64,000 nucleotides of DNA from Volucella zonaria. Its lineage: Eukaryota; Arthropoda; Insecta; Diptera; Syrphidae. Below, in pieces: positions 55,589 to 64,000 of the stretch (position 1 is its first letter; every line of letters begins with the position of its first letter). The position numbers were made by a program, and so were the translations under genes. Under the pieces are notes generated by a model. The model searched no databases. It saw only the letters and a program-made list of their open reading frames with translations, and was not told the DNA's origin. The stretch spans positions 26,761,206 through 26,825,205 of the forward strand of contig OZ014533.1 in NCBI GenBank assembly GCA_963966105.1, written 5' to 3'.

Positions 55589-56297
55589 AATGTTCGTACA
55601 CAGCGCGAGCGAAGGAAATTTAGGGAGGAAGAAAAGACGGGTACCGATGTACATTGCTTTTAAATGTTTGTAAGTTATAACGACCAGGAAACACAGAGAT
55701 CCGCAGAGCATTCCATAAGCGAGTTGTACGGCTTAGGAAAGAATCACGATATTTTAGAGTACGTCCGAAAGTGGGCTACAGGTGCAGAGATATTTTAGGA
55801 GCACCCGACCAGATATGGGCACTGTACTCCAATTTGGGCGGATGAATGCCTTATATATTGTGGCCAGATCAGAGGGGGTAAAATATTTCTTACATCGGTT
55901 GAGGAAACCTAGACATTTCGCAGCATATTTGACGACATCGAATATGTGGTCATTCCAACGTAAGTTGTCACTGACACACATACCGAGAATGGACAGTTTA
56001 TCGGTTTCGACGATGCAAGTGCCATCCATGGATAATGGCTGGGTATTTGAAATTCGCTTTAATGACAGCAGATAGCATTGAGTTTTGGAAGCATTAAATT
56101 CTACTCGATTGATAGTTCCGCAATTGGTTATGCTCTTAATATCGGAATTTAATAGGATGAAAATACGCTGCCGTTCCCATTCTACAGTCGGAGAGCAGGG
56201 ACGTGAGTCCGGGAAAGAATATGAAACGCAGAGAGCACTGTGATCAGCAAAGGAATGTATTGGATTAGAAGTAGCAGACAAGAGATAATTAATGAAA

Positions 56298-56338
<41 letters not shown>

Positions 56339-57360
56339 CAAGGGAACGATACAAATTAATTTGTAGGGTCCGGGATTTAACGCGGGGGTACTATGCCCAT
56401 GTGGAGAGTTTTTTGTCAACAGCACGCGGGGTACTGAGTTCCCATGTGGTCACCCACCTACGTACTTACCGCGCCCAACACTGCTAATGAAAATTAAAAA
56501 GAGTGTCGGAGACAGAACGGAGCCCTGGGGCACACCAGCATTTATTTCGTGAATATCAGACTTGAAACCGTCCAAGACAACTTGAATTGAACGTTCCGAA
56601 AGGTAATTTCTAATCCATTGAAGAAGGGAGTCATCGATCGAGCCTGATGCCAAACTCTGTCAAATGCAATAGAAATATCAAGTGCAACTATCTTCCTTTC
56701 GCCAAATTGATGTACGCTTTGGTTCCACTTTTCGGTGAGACATGCCATCAAACACGAGTGGACCTGTTGCTACGAAAACCATCTTGTCGGACATTGAGAA
56801 GTTCTCGTGTTTCGAGATATTTCATGAGCTGACGGTTTATCCGTGTTTCCATGACCTCGGAAAGAAGGGACGTGAGTGCAATGGGTCTGTAGGAGGAGAG
56901 AGAAGAAGATTCGCCTTTTTTAGGGACGGGATGGACAAATGCTGTTTTCCATCTGCTCGGAAAGGGTCCTAAAGAGTAGGACTGATGAAAAAGCTTACGC
57001 AGTGGTTTTGCCAGCGTGGAAGAAGACCTCTTCAGAAGGAGGAGAGATATACCATCTGGACCAGCGAATTTGTGAATGTTAAGATCTTTAAGAACTCTTG
57101 CTAAAGTGCGAAAGTGGTTTTGTCCCATTGAAGATTCGACGTACTCAAGTGTAGGCGGGGACAAAGCACAATCTTGGAGTGTTGAGCTAGCCGTAAAGGG
57201 TGCAGCAAACGGATTGGCCTTGTCCAAAGAGCTGATAGCTGGAATGTCATTGTAAATGAGCGTTAGGATGGAGGATGAGGCAGAATTTCTAGCGTTTTTG
57301 ACGAACTGATCTAGATAGCTAGAAGGAAATCTTGTAGTTCCCTCTGTGAACCTGTGAAAG
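55589..57360 (-). pseudogene. CR1/Jockey-group LINE, copy B, carrying a SINE insertion
   Basis: Frame 57227-56748 holds the RT start: LARVLKDLNIHKFAGPDGIS, LLLLKRSSSTLAKPLRKLFH, VHPVPKKGESSSLSSYRPIA, LTSLLSEVMETRINRQLM, RQDGFRSNRST. Then MACLTEKWNQSVHQFGERKI, VALDISIAFDRVWHQA (motif A, 56751-56640), SLLQWIRNYLSERSIQVV, GVPQGSVLSPTLFLIFIS (56653-56480). A SINE interrupts the next part. SKTQCYLLSLKRISNTQPLS, MDGTCIVETDKLSILGMCVS, YAAKCLGFLNRCKKYFTPSD and LATIYKAFIRPNW (56100-55780) are the post-YADD region. As in copy A, the YADD segment is missing. It ends near 55589. Confidence 0.8.
56302..56484 (-). mobile_element. 5S rRNA-derived SINE (SINE3-like), 5'-truncated
   Basis: On the minus strand the element starts at 56484 with AGCAGTGTTGGGCGCGGTAA, then GTACGTAGGTGGGTGACCAC, ATGGGAACTCAGTACCCCGC, GTGCTGTTG (to 56417). 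This follows the 3' half of 5S rRNA, including its GGGTGACC...TGGGAAC core, with a small insertion. Next is an unrelated 75-bp body and a (AAT)n tail (about 56341-56302). It is flanked by the exact 12-bp duplication TAATGAAAATTA (56290-56301 and 56485-56496). Inserted in LINE copy B; copy A lacks it. The upstream 5S half with box A is absent, so this copy cannot be transcribed from its own full promoter. Confidence 0.85.
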
Positions 57361-57509
57361 CAATTCTATTAAAGCCGTGAAGCTTCTTAAAGTTTTCGCC
57401 TCTAATTCAATCGCTACTGAAATCTTGATTTCTGAGGTGCTAAAGAAAGTCACTATGAATAAAATGGGGTTGCCGAAGCAACGCCTCTCGAGAGGACCAA
57501 ATGGGTAAA

Positions 57510-57810
57510 CTGTTTAAAATCCACATCTGTTGGATACCGAGGCATTCGGGGAAACTATGAAGGCTATCAAATTTTTTAAAAGTGACACAACTATAGATAT
57601 TTATTCAGTATCTTATGATATAGGGATACTTCCCGCTACTGTAAAACATGCTCAACCTACTCATATACATGTATGAGAGACAATAACAATAACAGCTGGC
57701 CATACGGAATAACTACCAAATTAACCAGGCAGCTATTTTGACATTGAGATTCTGTGCCCTTCTCCGGCCTTACTGAAACTACTCGATGCAGAGAAGGTCC
57801 TGTAATATTA
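57510..57810 (+). pseudogene. Possible LINE RNase H remnant
   Basis: The plus strand at about 57520 reads KIHICWIPRHSGNYEGYQ, which resembles the WVPGHSGIxGNE block of LINE RNase H. Trp-rich and Arg-rich debris follows (NNNSWPYGITTKLTRQ). No other domain is present, so the call is weak. Confidence 0.35.
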
Positions 57811-57814
57811 TTGA

Positions 57815-58316
57815 TGTTAAAGAGACTTAGACTTAGACTAGACGTTGGCTTAGTTCACAAGGTCTCCCTTCCAAAAATCGGGATAACATTTTTTTAGCAA
57901 ACAAATTTTTAAAAATGAGTTGGCGTTTGTCTTTACCAAATCATTTTTCATTTCATTCATAGCCCGAGAATGTACTGATCTCCTCAGGGTATTGGTTTTC
58001 GATTTCTATGTATATAGTTATCCAAATCATTTCTTGGTGAGATGGCTATGTTTGGTACATTCTGCCTGCTATCGGAATGGTATTCATCATTGCCGGTAAA
58101 AACGGTCAGGCCGTGCAAATTTTCAGATCAAACTGTAAATCCTGGGATGTGAGGAACGTGCTAGCTAGATATAATTTCGACCCGTTAAAAATTTGCTATA
58201 TTTTCTAACTATGTACCGCCGAAGATGATCGCCATTCTTTACTTGGCGTTAGAATTAACAACAAGGACATTGCTAGAATTTGTCCTTAGTCTATCATGCG
58301 TTCGCTTCTATGTATA
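57815..58316. other. No recognisable features
   Basis: About 500 bp directly upstream of the Tigger element with no coding similarity noticed. Confidence 0.4.
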
Positions 58317-58327
58317 TACAGTGGATT

Positions 58328-58452
58328 CCGCTTATTTGGGACATCGCTTTAACGGGACAGCCGCTTAATTAGGACAAATGAACAAGAACGGAAACAAAAA
58401 AGAGATGATTTTGTTCGTTTATTGTGGACAGCAGCCGTTTATTCGGGACAAA
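58328..58452. repeat. Subterminal repeat array of the Tigger element
   Basis: Five related units in the left 135 bp: CCGCTTATTTGGGACA (58328-58343, part of the TIR), CGCTTTAACGGGACAG (58345-58360), CCGCTTAATTAGGACAAA (58361-58378), TCGTTTATTGTGGACA (58415-58430), CCGTTTATTCGGGACAAA (58435-58452). Near the right end are CGCTTTGTTGGGACGG (60496-60510) and CCGCTTAATTGGGACTA (60512-60527) in the same orientation as on the left, then the inverted TIR copy at 60546-60561. Likely transposase-binding sites (inference). Confidence 0.75.
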
Positions 58453-58796
58453 TTCATCGCATATCTTACGCATATTTTGACAAAAATATCGCCACATTGC
58501 TTGTCTGCTATGTCTCGAAAAAATTACAGCAGTAATAATGACGATGAAGACGAGAAAACAAATTGAGACAATGCTTTTCAAGTAACGGTACTATCTCGTG
58601 GTGTTGCGCTCCGTTTTACATAGGGGTGGGTAAAACGGTTTCTTGTTGTTTCAATTTGTTATTCGCTTTGATGTACCTAGTTTTGTTGTGCTACGACATG
58701 GCGTGCTTTTGGTTTCGTTTCAGAAAGTGTCGAGATAAAATTAATAAGTCGCGTATCCGTGCCTACTGACCGAGAAGATTGTTGCATTTGGTTAAA

Positions 58797-60335
58797 ATGT
58801 CCACAAAAGATTTAACATTGGCTGATAAAATAGCTTTGCTTGATAAATTAAAAAGCCAAGCCCCGAACACTTCCTATCTTGATCTGGAAAGGATCACTGA
58901 TGTGCCTAAGTCTACAATAGCAAGGGTCAAAAACCAAGAAGTTAAACTGCGTGAGGAATGGGGAAAAGGGGAAGGAAAATCCAGAAAGTGGAAACGAGCA
59001 GGAAAGGGCCCAGATGTTGATAAGGCACTGAACCAATGCTTTTCTATTGTAACTGGAAGAGGAGTTTGTGTTAGTGGCCCAATGTTGAAAGCTAAGGCAG
59101 ACGAGCTTGCGGCAAAGTTAGGTCATGCCAATTTCAATGCTACGGATGGTTGGCTATCGCGATGGAAAACCAGACACGAGATCAAGTTTAAGAAAGCACA
59201 TGGGGAGAAAGCTAGTGCAGATTCTTCCAGCGCAGATTACTGGATATTGTGTAAGCTTCCGGAACTAATACAGATGTGGAGTCCTAATGACATTTATAAC
59301 GCCGATGAAACGGGGCTATTTTACCGTGCCACGCCAGATGGTTCTTTAAGCCATAAACAACATGAACTTACAGGTTCGGAAAAAGCAATGGATAGTGTCA
59401 CTGTGTTATGCTGCTGTAATATGTCGGGAAGTGATAAACGGAAGCTCTTAGTTATTGGAAAAGCCGTTAAACCTAGGTGCTTTAAAGGTCTTAGAATGGA
59501 TAGTCTACCAGTACTATATTACGCCAATAAGAACGCGTGGATGACAGCCAACATTTTTACTAAATGGCTTTCCGATTGGGATGCGGAGTTGCAACTTACT
59601 TCAAGGAGAATTCTGCTACTCATTGACAATTCGGCTGCACATCCTCCTTGAGTCAATTTAAAAAATATTAAAATAGAATTTCTTCCACCAAACACCACAT
59701 CTTTGATATAACCACTGGACATGGAAATCATAAAAAACGTAAAGAATTTTTATCGAGGAAGATTGGTGCAGTTCATCCTTGAAGCAATTGAAGAAAATCG
59801 CTTGACAACATCTACAAATTCTAGAGAAGTTAGCGCAAAGGTGAATGTTCTACAGGCTATACAATTTGTTGCGGATAGTTGGAGACAAATAAGCTGCTCG
59901 ACAATTCAAAACTGTTTTTCTCACTGCGGTTTCAAAAATTCAAATCAAGAAATCATACCAGGTCCAACTAATATTGAAAGCAACTATCAACTGGAGCGCG
60001 TTACAAATCATCAAGAGTTCTTATCCATTGATAACGACCTGCAATGCCACTGCGAATACGAGGATAATGAGGATGACATTATTGAGGAAATTGCAAGAAA
60101 AAATAACGCAGAAGATCCTGGAAGTGATGTGGAGATTGATGAACCTGCTCCAGTTCCAGTAACCACTCGAGAGGCGAGGAAGTATTTACAAGAATTGTGG
60201 CGATACTTCATGCAGGATGGGAATGAAGGCAGCCCATTATCAACATTAGAGGTTTGTGATGATTTTATAACATCACAACGAACTCAAAATATTCGCCAGG
60301 CGACAATCTACCAATATCTGGAACATAAGATATGA
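58797..60335 (+). pseudogene. Tigger/pogo transposase with two stop codons
   Basis: Start ATG 58797 (MSTKDLTLADKIALLDKLKS); an upstream in-frame ATG at 58779 is possible. N-terminal HTH-psq (residues about 5-60; ITDVPKSTIARVKNQ), then a CENP-B-type HTH (ATDGWLSRWKTRHEIKFKKA) and the DDE_1 domain: IYNADETGLFYRATPDG (first Asp), RRILLLIDNSAAHPP (second Asp), IxPLDMEIIKNVKNFYRGRL (third Asp). Only two breaks occur, both nonsense: TGA 59649-59651 after AAHPP and TAA 59709-59711 where Gln is expected before PLD. The frame then continues to TAA after EHKI at 60335, with an acidic segment EYEDNEDDIIEE. Otherwise full length, about 512 codons. Confidence 0.9.
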
Positions 60336-60669
60336 AATCAATTTATTTTTTATACCTTTTTTATATTTTTTCAATAAAATATGAATTAAAAATGTAAATA
60401 AGCAGTAGTTTTTTTTACTTTCTATTCCACTGCGTTCTTTTTTGCATACGTAACTATTTCAATCGTTTTGCATTTTCTTTTCTTGATCATCACATCGCTT
60501 TGTTGGGACGGCCGCTTAATTGGGACTAAAACCATCTAGCCCGATGTGTCCCAAATAAGCGGAATCCACTGTATTGTGCCTAGCGCTGATGTCACATTCG
60601 TGTCAAATTTAAAGACAAGCAGACTGTTGAAGTGAGTATGTGAAAATTCAACGGTAGTATTACTGGAGA

Positions 60670-61070
60670 TGGAACAGTTTTTCAGCAGTATGCTTTTGAA
60701 AGCAAGCAGGACCACATACAGTGGCATAGAAAGGGAACAGACCTCTCAAGAACACTTAGAATCTCACCAATCCTCGGAAAAATCATGGCTGCCTTTTGAA
60801 ATCCAAAAGCGATTTTGTTCACCGAGCACACAAAGGAGTGAAACAATAAACGCCGCATCTTACTCAACATGAGGAAAAAGGCAGAAAGTTACTGCAGAAA
60901 TGTTGCTCCCCCGCGAAAACGCATCACAAGGCGCGTGTTTCACCGACTGCTGCGAAGAAAACAACCACCCACTCTATAGTTCGGACCTGGCACAAAGTGG
61001 ATATAACCTATTCCCCAATTTAAGGAATGAAAAGTGGTTTTCCAACTACGAAAAATTCAAATAGGCAATA
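60670..61070 (+). pseudogene. Mariner-like transposase fragment, third lineage
   Basis: Blocks in shifting plus-strand frames: ESKQDHIQWHRKGTDLSRTL, ISPILGKIMAAF, then TINAASYST and LLNMRKKAESYCR. After a lost second-Asp block comes NNHPLYSSDLAQSGYNLFPN, the third-Asp region of DD34D transposases (PYSPDLAPSDYxLFPN, altered), then NYEKFK. Sequence differs from the M, cecropia-like and mauritiana-like elements elsewhere in the window. No TIRs were found. Confidence 0.6.
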
Positions 61071-61634
61071 AATGCGTTGAAAGCAAGAACGAATTGAAAG
61101 CTCCTCGTAGTCAGTCATTATATGTATAATATTTAGTATGCTTTGATCAACAATAATAAAATCATCCATATTCGAAACTCTTTGTTGGATAAAAAGGTTT
61201 AGTAAATTAACATAGTAAGTAGTTGGACTGACAGCGTAACACACAATCTGGAGATCTAGATTCATCAAAGAATAGTGCCATAAGGCTGCTGTTGTATTGT
61301 ATATCAAAGAATTTGTGCCCTTGTCACTGTTGATGACATTTGTAGACACCGAGGAGTCTTCATTAAGACTAAGATTACCGGAAGCGACCTCACAATCAAT
61401 AGTTTCCCTTCTCCCTTCCAAACCAAGTATAGGTTACTTAAATTTCAAAAGTCAAATCACTACCTTACTTAGTCAGACACTGATTTTTGAATGGATCACA
61501 AATACACATACCATAAGTATTTGTAGAAACAAATCAATGGAATCTACGATAATGACATGCTAATAAGACTCCTTTAAAGTAGACATCCTACGAGAAACCT
61601 TGTAATCTTAAAGGAAAAAATAAAATCAGCCTCT
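61071..61634. other. No recognisable features
   Basis: AT-rich spacer between a mariner fragment and an RTE fragment. A 133-codon minus frame (61421-61020) is not recognisable. Confidence 0.4.
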
Positions 61635-62130
61635 ATTCTTCTTCTTTCCTTTCCTTTCCTTACGCCCGTGGGGTTTGTCGGGTTAACCTCAGCAAGTAGA
61701 GGCAGGGTTCCGGGTTTCGGATCACTTCGTCACCGAGATCAATCAAATGCAGGTGTTTTTGAGCGATTGTGTAGGAGCGTTGATTGATATTGCCTTTTTG
61801 ACGATGTTCGAAAGATCTCTCCTTTGAACATCACAATACCAACTCGGCCGGTCGTGCTCTGTCTTGCTTGTGATGGGTAATTTTACAGGAAGGTTTCCTA
61901 GAATCTTCAAACTCTCTATTCTATCAAGCATTGATAGTCCTGCCGGCGTGCGCAACATCTTCATCTCAGCTGCCTATAATTTTCCCTCATAATTTTTGTA
62001 CATTGTCCACCAATGTGAACCGTAAGTGAACGCCGGACGTATAACTGGGGTGTAGAGCCTTGCTTTCAGATTAGGGCAAATTTTTCAGTCACAGAAGATA
62101 GCGGCGTTTTCCCGCCACTTCATCTACCCT
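61635..62130 (-). pseudogene. RTE-clade LINE 3' end with (GGAAA)n-type tail
   Basis: Minus strand from about 62100: ICPNLKARLYTPVIRPAFTY, GSHWWTMYKNYEGKL, then (61964-61743) AEMKMLRTPAGLSMLDRIES, then LPVKLPITSKTEHDRPSWYC and VQRRDLSNIVKKAISINAPT. This is the LYxxxxRPxxxYGSxxW...EMKMLRxxxGxxxxDRIR...WYGHVQRR tail of RTE elements. Non-coding 3' sequence follows and ends in repeated GGAAA units at 61641-61655, a simple-repeat tail as known for RTE-type LINEs. 5'-truncated copy. Confidence 0.78.
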
Positions 62131-64000
62131 ATGCTTACGCGATGATTGGCGTCATCATCCCCAATTGCTTCACTTTTGGTCATAGATATCAGATATTTGA
62201 ACTTTTCGCACTTGGGAAGCACTTTTTACTTCAAGTAAATGTCTGCAATAGGCCGGCAGCACAAAACATCCACCCATACGTCAAGTGCTCATTACATGGA
62301 CGTTTGATCTCTAAAGAAATAAAAAATGGAGCAGGAGTTAATAAGAATTGAATTGAGTTAGCAAAGACTAGGACAACCGAGTGGTCGTAAAATTTAGACC
62401 AAACTCCTTACACTGGCGTTAATTTGTAAACCTATTTGTTGGCATATGACCGATGGTATACGAACGAGTATTTAGATATGCATGTGCATACTATTTGTTG
62501 CCATGATTTCAATAAAATCTTACGACTGGATACACTGCGAATTGACACTAATATAATGATCCAGCCCTTGCCTTTCTAACACCTTTTCTTGTTTCGAAAT
62601 CCCTTGAACAATTAAAAAATCATGTCCATAACCTATAATCACAATAAAAACTGTCAAAACGAGTAAAAATAAATGTCTCCTGCTCCAGTCATTCCAACAA
62701 ATTAAACCAAAAGGATCTTCGAATTTAACCAGTGAAAGCAGCCCTCTCCAAATTCAGTTTCCATTTTTACGATCCATGAGCAGATGGAGCGCATCCAAAC
62801 GCCGATAGTGCGCCAACAAATAAAATGCATTAAGATTACCATGTCCCCCTGGACAGAGAAACCGAATGTGTTGCGCCGTAAGGAGTAGGTACAGCAGCAG
62901 CAGCGTATCTGAATTAAGATGCGGCTATAGATAACAAAATTATAATCATTACTATGCTGGATGATGACGATCTCATGTTGATAATAGGCAAACAGGCCAC
63001 TTTTGTGTATTTTTATTGCCCCTTCAGGGGCGCGGGACAAATGTCCGTCGTGATCATGAAGTTCTTGGTCAATGCGGATCGTGTCGGGAAAACAATGGGA
63101 TCCCTCCAGCATAGGCACATCACTATTTTGATAAGTCGAAGCCGGATCGATGAATACGGATAAATGCCAGATTGAGCGAAATGTTACTTCGATTATGGTT
63201 CGAAATACTTTATGGGGCAATAGAATTTGATTTTTATTATGATGCGGTAGTTTTAGTAAGATACGATTTCGGTCAGACTCAGGTTCGGAGTACATCTTGG
63301 TATTTCCTGTAAGATGATGATTTTCAGTGTAGCTTGTGAATGAAAGAAAACATTCTGTGGCAGTGATGAGGCAGAGTACAACCGTGTGAAGTTATTCACA
63401 TATCTGACGCATTCATATGAGTGTATTGACAATCTTTTTATAAGCGTGTTGTACTTTTGAGTACAAAGTGAAATAAAATAAGATTTTGTTATGAAAATCC
63501 ATATATAAACACTTATTTTCTTTAAACATGCTAAAATTTGTTGACATTTTTTTATTCATTTTAAGTAAGATTTAAATATTCGCAACGACATCTACTCCTA
63601 AGAGATTTCAATGGCGGTATCAGGCTAGTTTTACCAAATACTGAGCCTTCGAATCAGGGAGTGGGTGAACTCTGACATTATCAGCGATGTGGTATATCTA
63701 TTTTTCACACATTCCACAGTACCGGCAATACAACAAAGAATCTTTTACTTTAAAACTGCTGTGTATATAAGGTTACACAAGAATTTGGGAAGGTATACAT
63801 TTTAAAAAGCGTATCTTTCATCCCTTGGGACAGAAATTTTGAGTTTAGTGATTTCCGATACAAGTAGTTGTCATTCGTTGTCAGATAGGTGTTGTGGCGT
63901 TATTGTTGATCAAACACGTTTGTCAAAAGGAAGCATTTTCGATTTGGATTGGTAATATGAATATCTTTGTATACGTAGTACATCTGTAAATCCATGGACA
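62131..64000. other. Unassigned terminal stretch with one 197-codon open frame
   Basis: A minus-strand frame at 63295-62702 is open for 197 codons (SEPESDRNRILLKLPHHNKN ... IRCCCCTYSLRRNTFGF). I do not recognise it. It is His/Ile/Cys-rich, has no obvious domain, and overlaps an antisense frame, so it may be chance. The remainder (62131-62700, 63296-64000) shows no gene, repeat or element boundary. Confidence 0.3.

Larger units (their letters stand above)
58319..60571 (+). mobile_element. Tigger/pogo-type DNA transposon, 2253 bp, complete
   Basis: TIRs CAGTGGATTCCGCTTATTTG from 58319, and the same 20 bases on the minus strand from 60571, with no mismatch in the first 20. TA flanks at 58317-58318 and 60572-60573. 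The CAGTGGATTCCGCTTATTTG-type end and the CENP-B-like transposase place it in the pogo/Tigger group. Perfect TIRs argue for relatively recent insertion. Confidence 0.93.

Noticed and set aside
56299..56341. (ATT)n run as an independent microsatellite
   Set aside because: It lies exactly between the target duplication and the 5S-derived body, so it is better explained as the tail of the SINE.
56417..56484. A functional 5S rRNA gene
   Set aside because: Only the 3' half is present, it has a small internal insertion, and it is embedded in a retroposed unit with target duplication.
1..64000. CRISPR array, bacterial operon, ribosome-binding sites or rho-independent terminators
   Set aside because: No regularly spaced repeats or prokaryotic gene organisation are present; the content is eukaryotic TEs.

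Overview
This window looks like repeat-dense, largely non-genic nuclear DNA from an insect, most likely a dipteran. It is AT-rich. I found no convincing host gene. Almost every recognisable coding stretch is a decayed transposable element (TE), and the mix of Tc1/mariner lineages with R1-, RTE- and Jockey-type LINEs is typical of insects. A 5S-rRNA-derived repeat near 56.4 kb carries a 5S sequence that, from memory, resembles dipteran 5S. All family assignments come from recognising motifs by eye; no search was run.

Layout. 0.6-1.4 kb: internally deleted Tc1/mariner-group element with both TIRs. 3.6-9.2 kb: mosaic of LINE remnants (LINE pol fragment +, R1-clade ORF2 -, RTE-clade +, RNase H end +). 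11.2-14.1 kb: decayed member of an unnamed, widely distributed protein family, split by a mariner that still has an unbroken 337-codon transposase ORF. 14.7-19.9 kb: Jockey-like LINE RT fragments, a MITE-like element and a gag-type ORF1 with a poly-Gln tract. 20.0-25.3 kb: tRNA-like repeat, a second mariner family, and a second copy of the first family with both TIRs. 25.3-32.7 kb: LINE ORF1, PIF/Harbinger and piggyBac fragments, two or more Jockey-like LINEs and an RTE 3' end. 32.7-37 kb: nothing recognised. 37.1-43.7 kb: third mariner copy, a decayed gene I read as RAG1/Transib-like, a nearly intact mauritiana-type mariner and a Tc1-type element. 44.3-50.7 kb: R1-clade remnant, second unnamed protein family, tRNA-like repeat, LINE copy A. 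51.4-54.1 kb: two-gene PIF/Harbinger element with recognisable introns. 55.6-57.4 kb: LINE copy B containing the 5S-derived SINE. 58.3-60.6 kb: Tigger/pogo element whose transposase is broken by only two stop codons. 60.7-62.1 kb: mariner and RTE fragments. The final ~1.9 kb holds nothing I can name.

The genes do not form a host pathway; the window is a record of successive and nested insertions. The most informative points are the 5S-derived SINE with target-site duplication and paralogous empty site, the mariner insertion that can be subtracted from the unnamed gene, the RAG1-like pseudogene, the Harbinger element with GT-AG introns, and the Tigger with ordered subterminal repeats.
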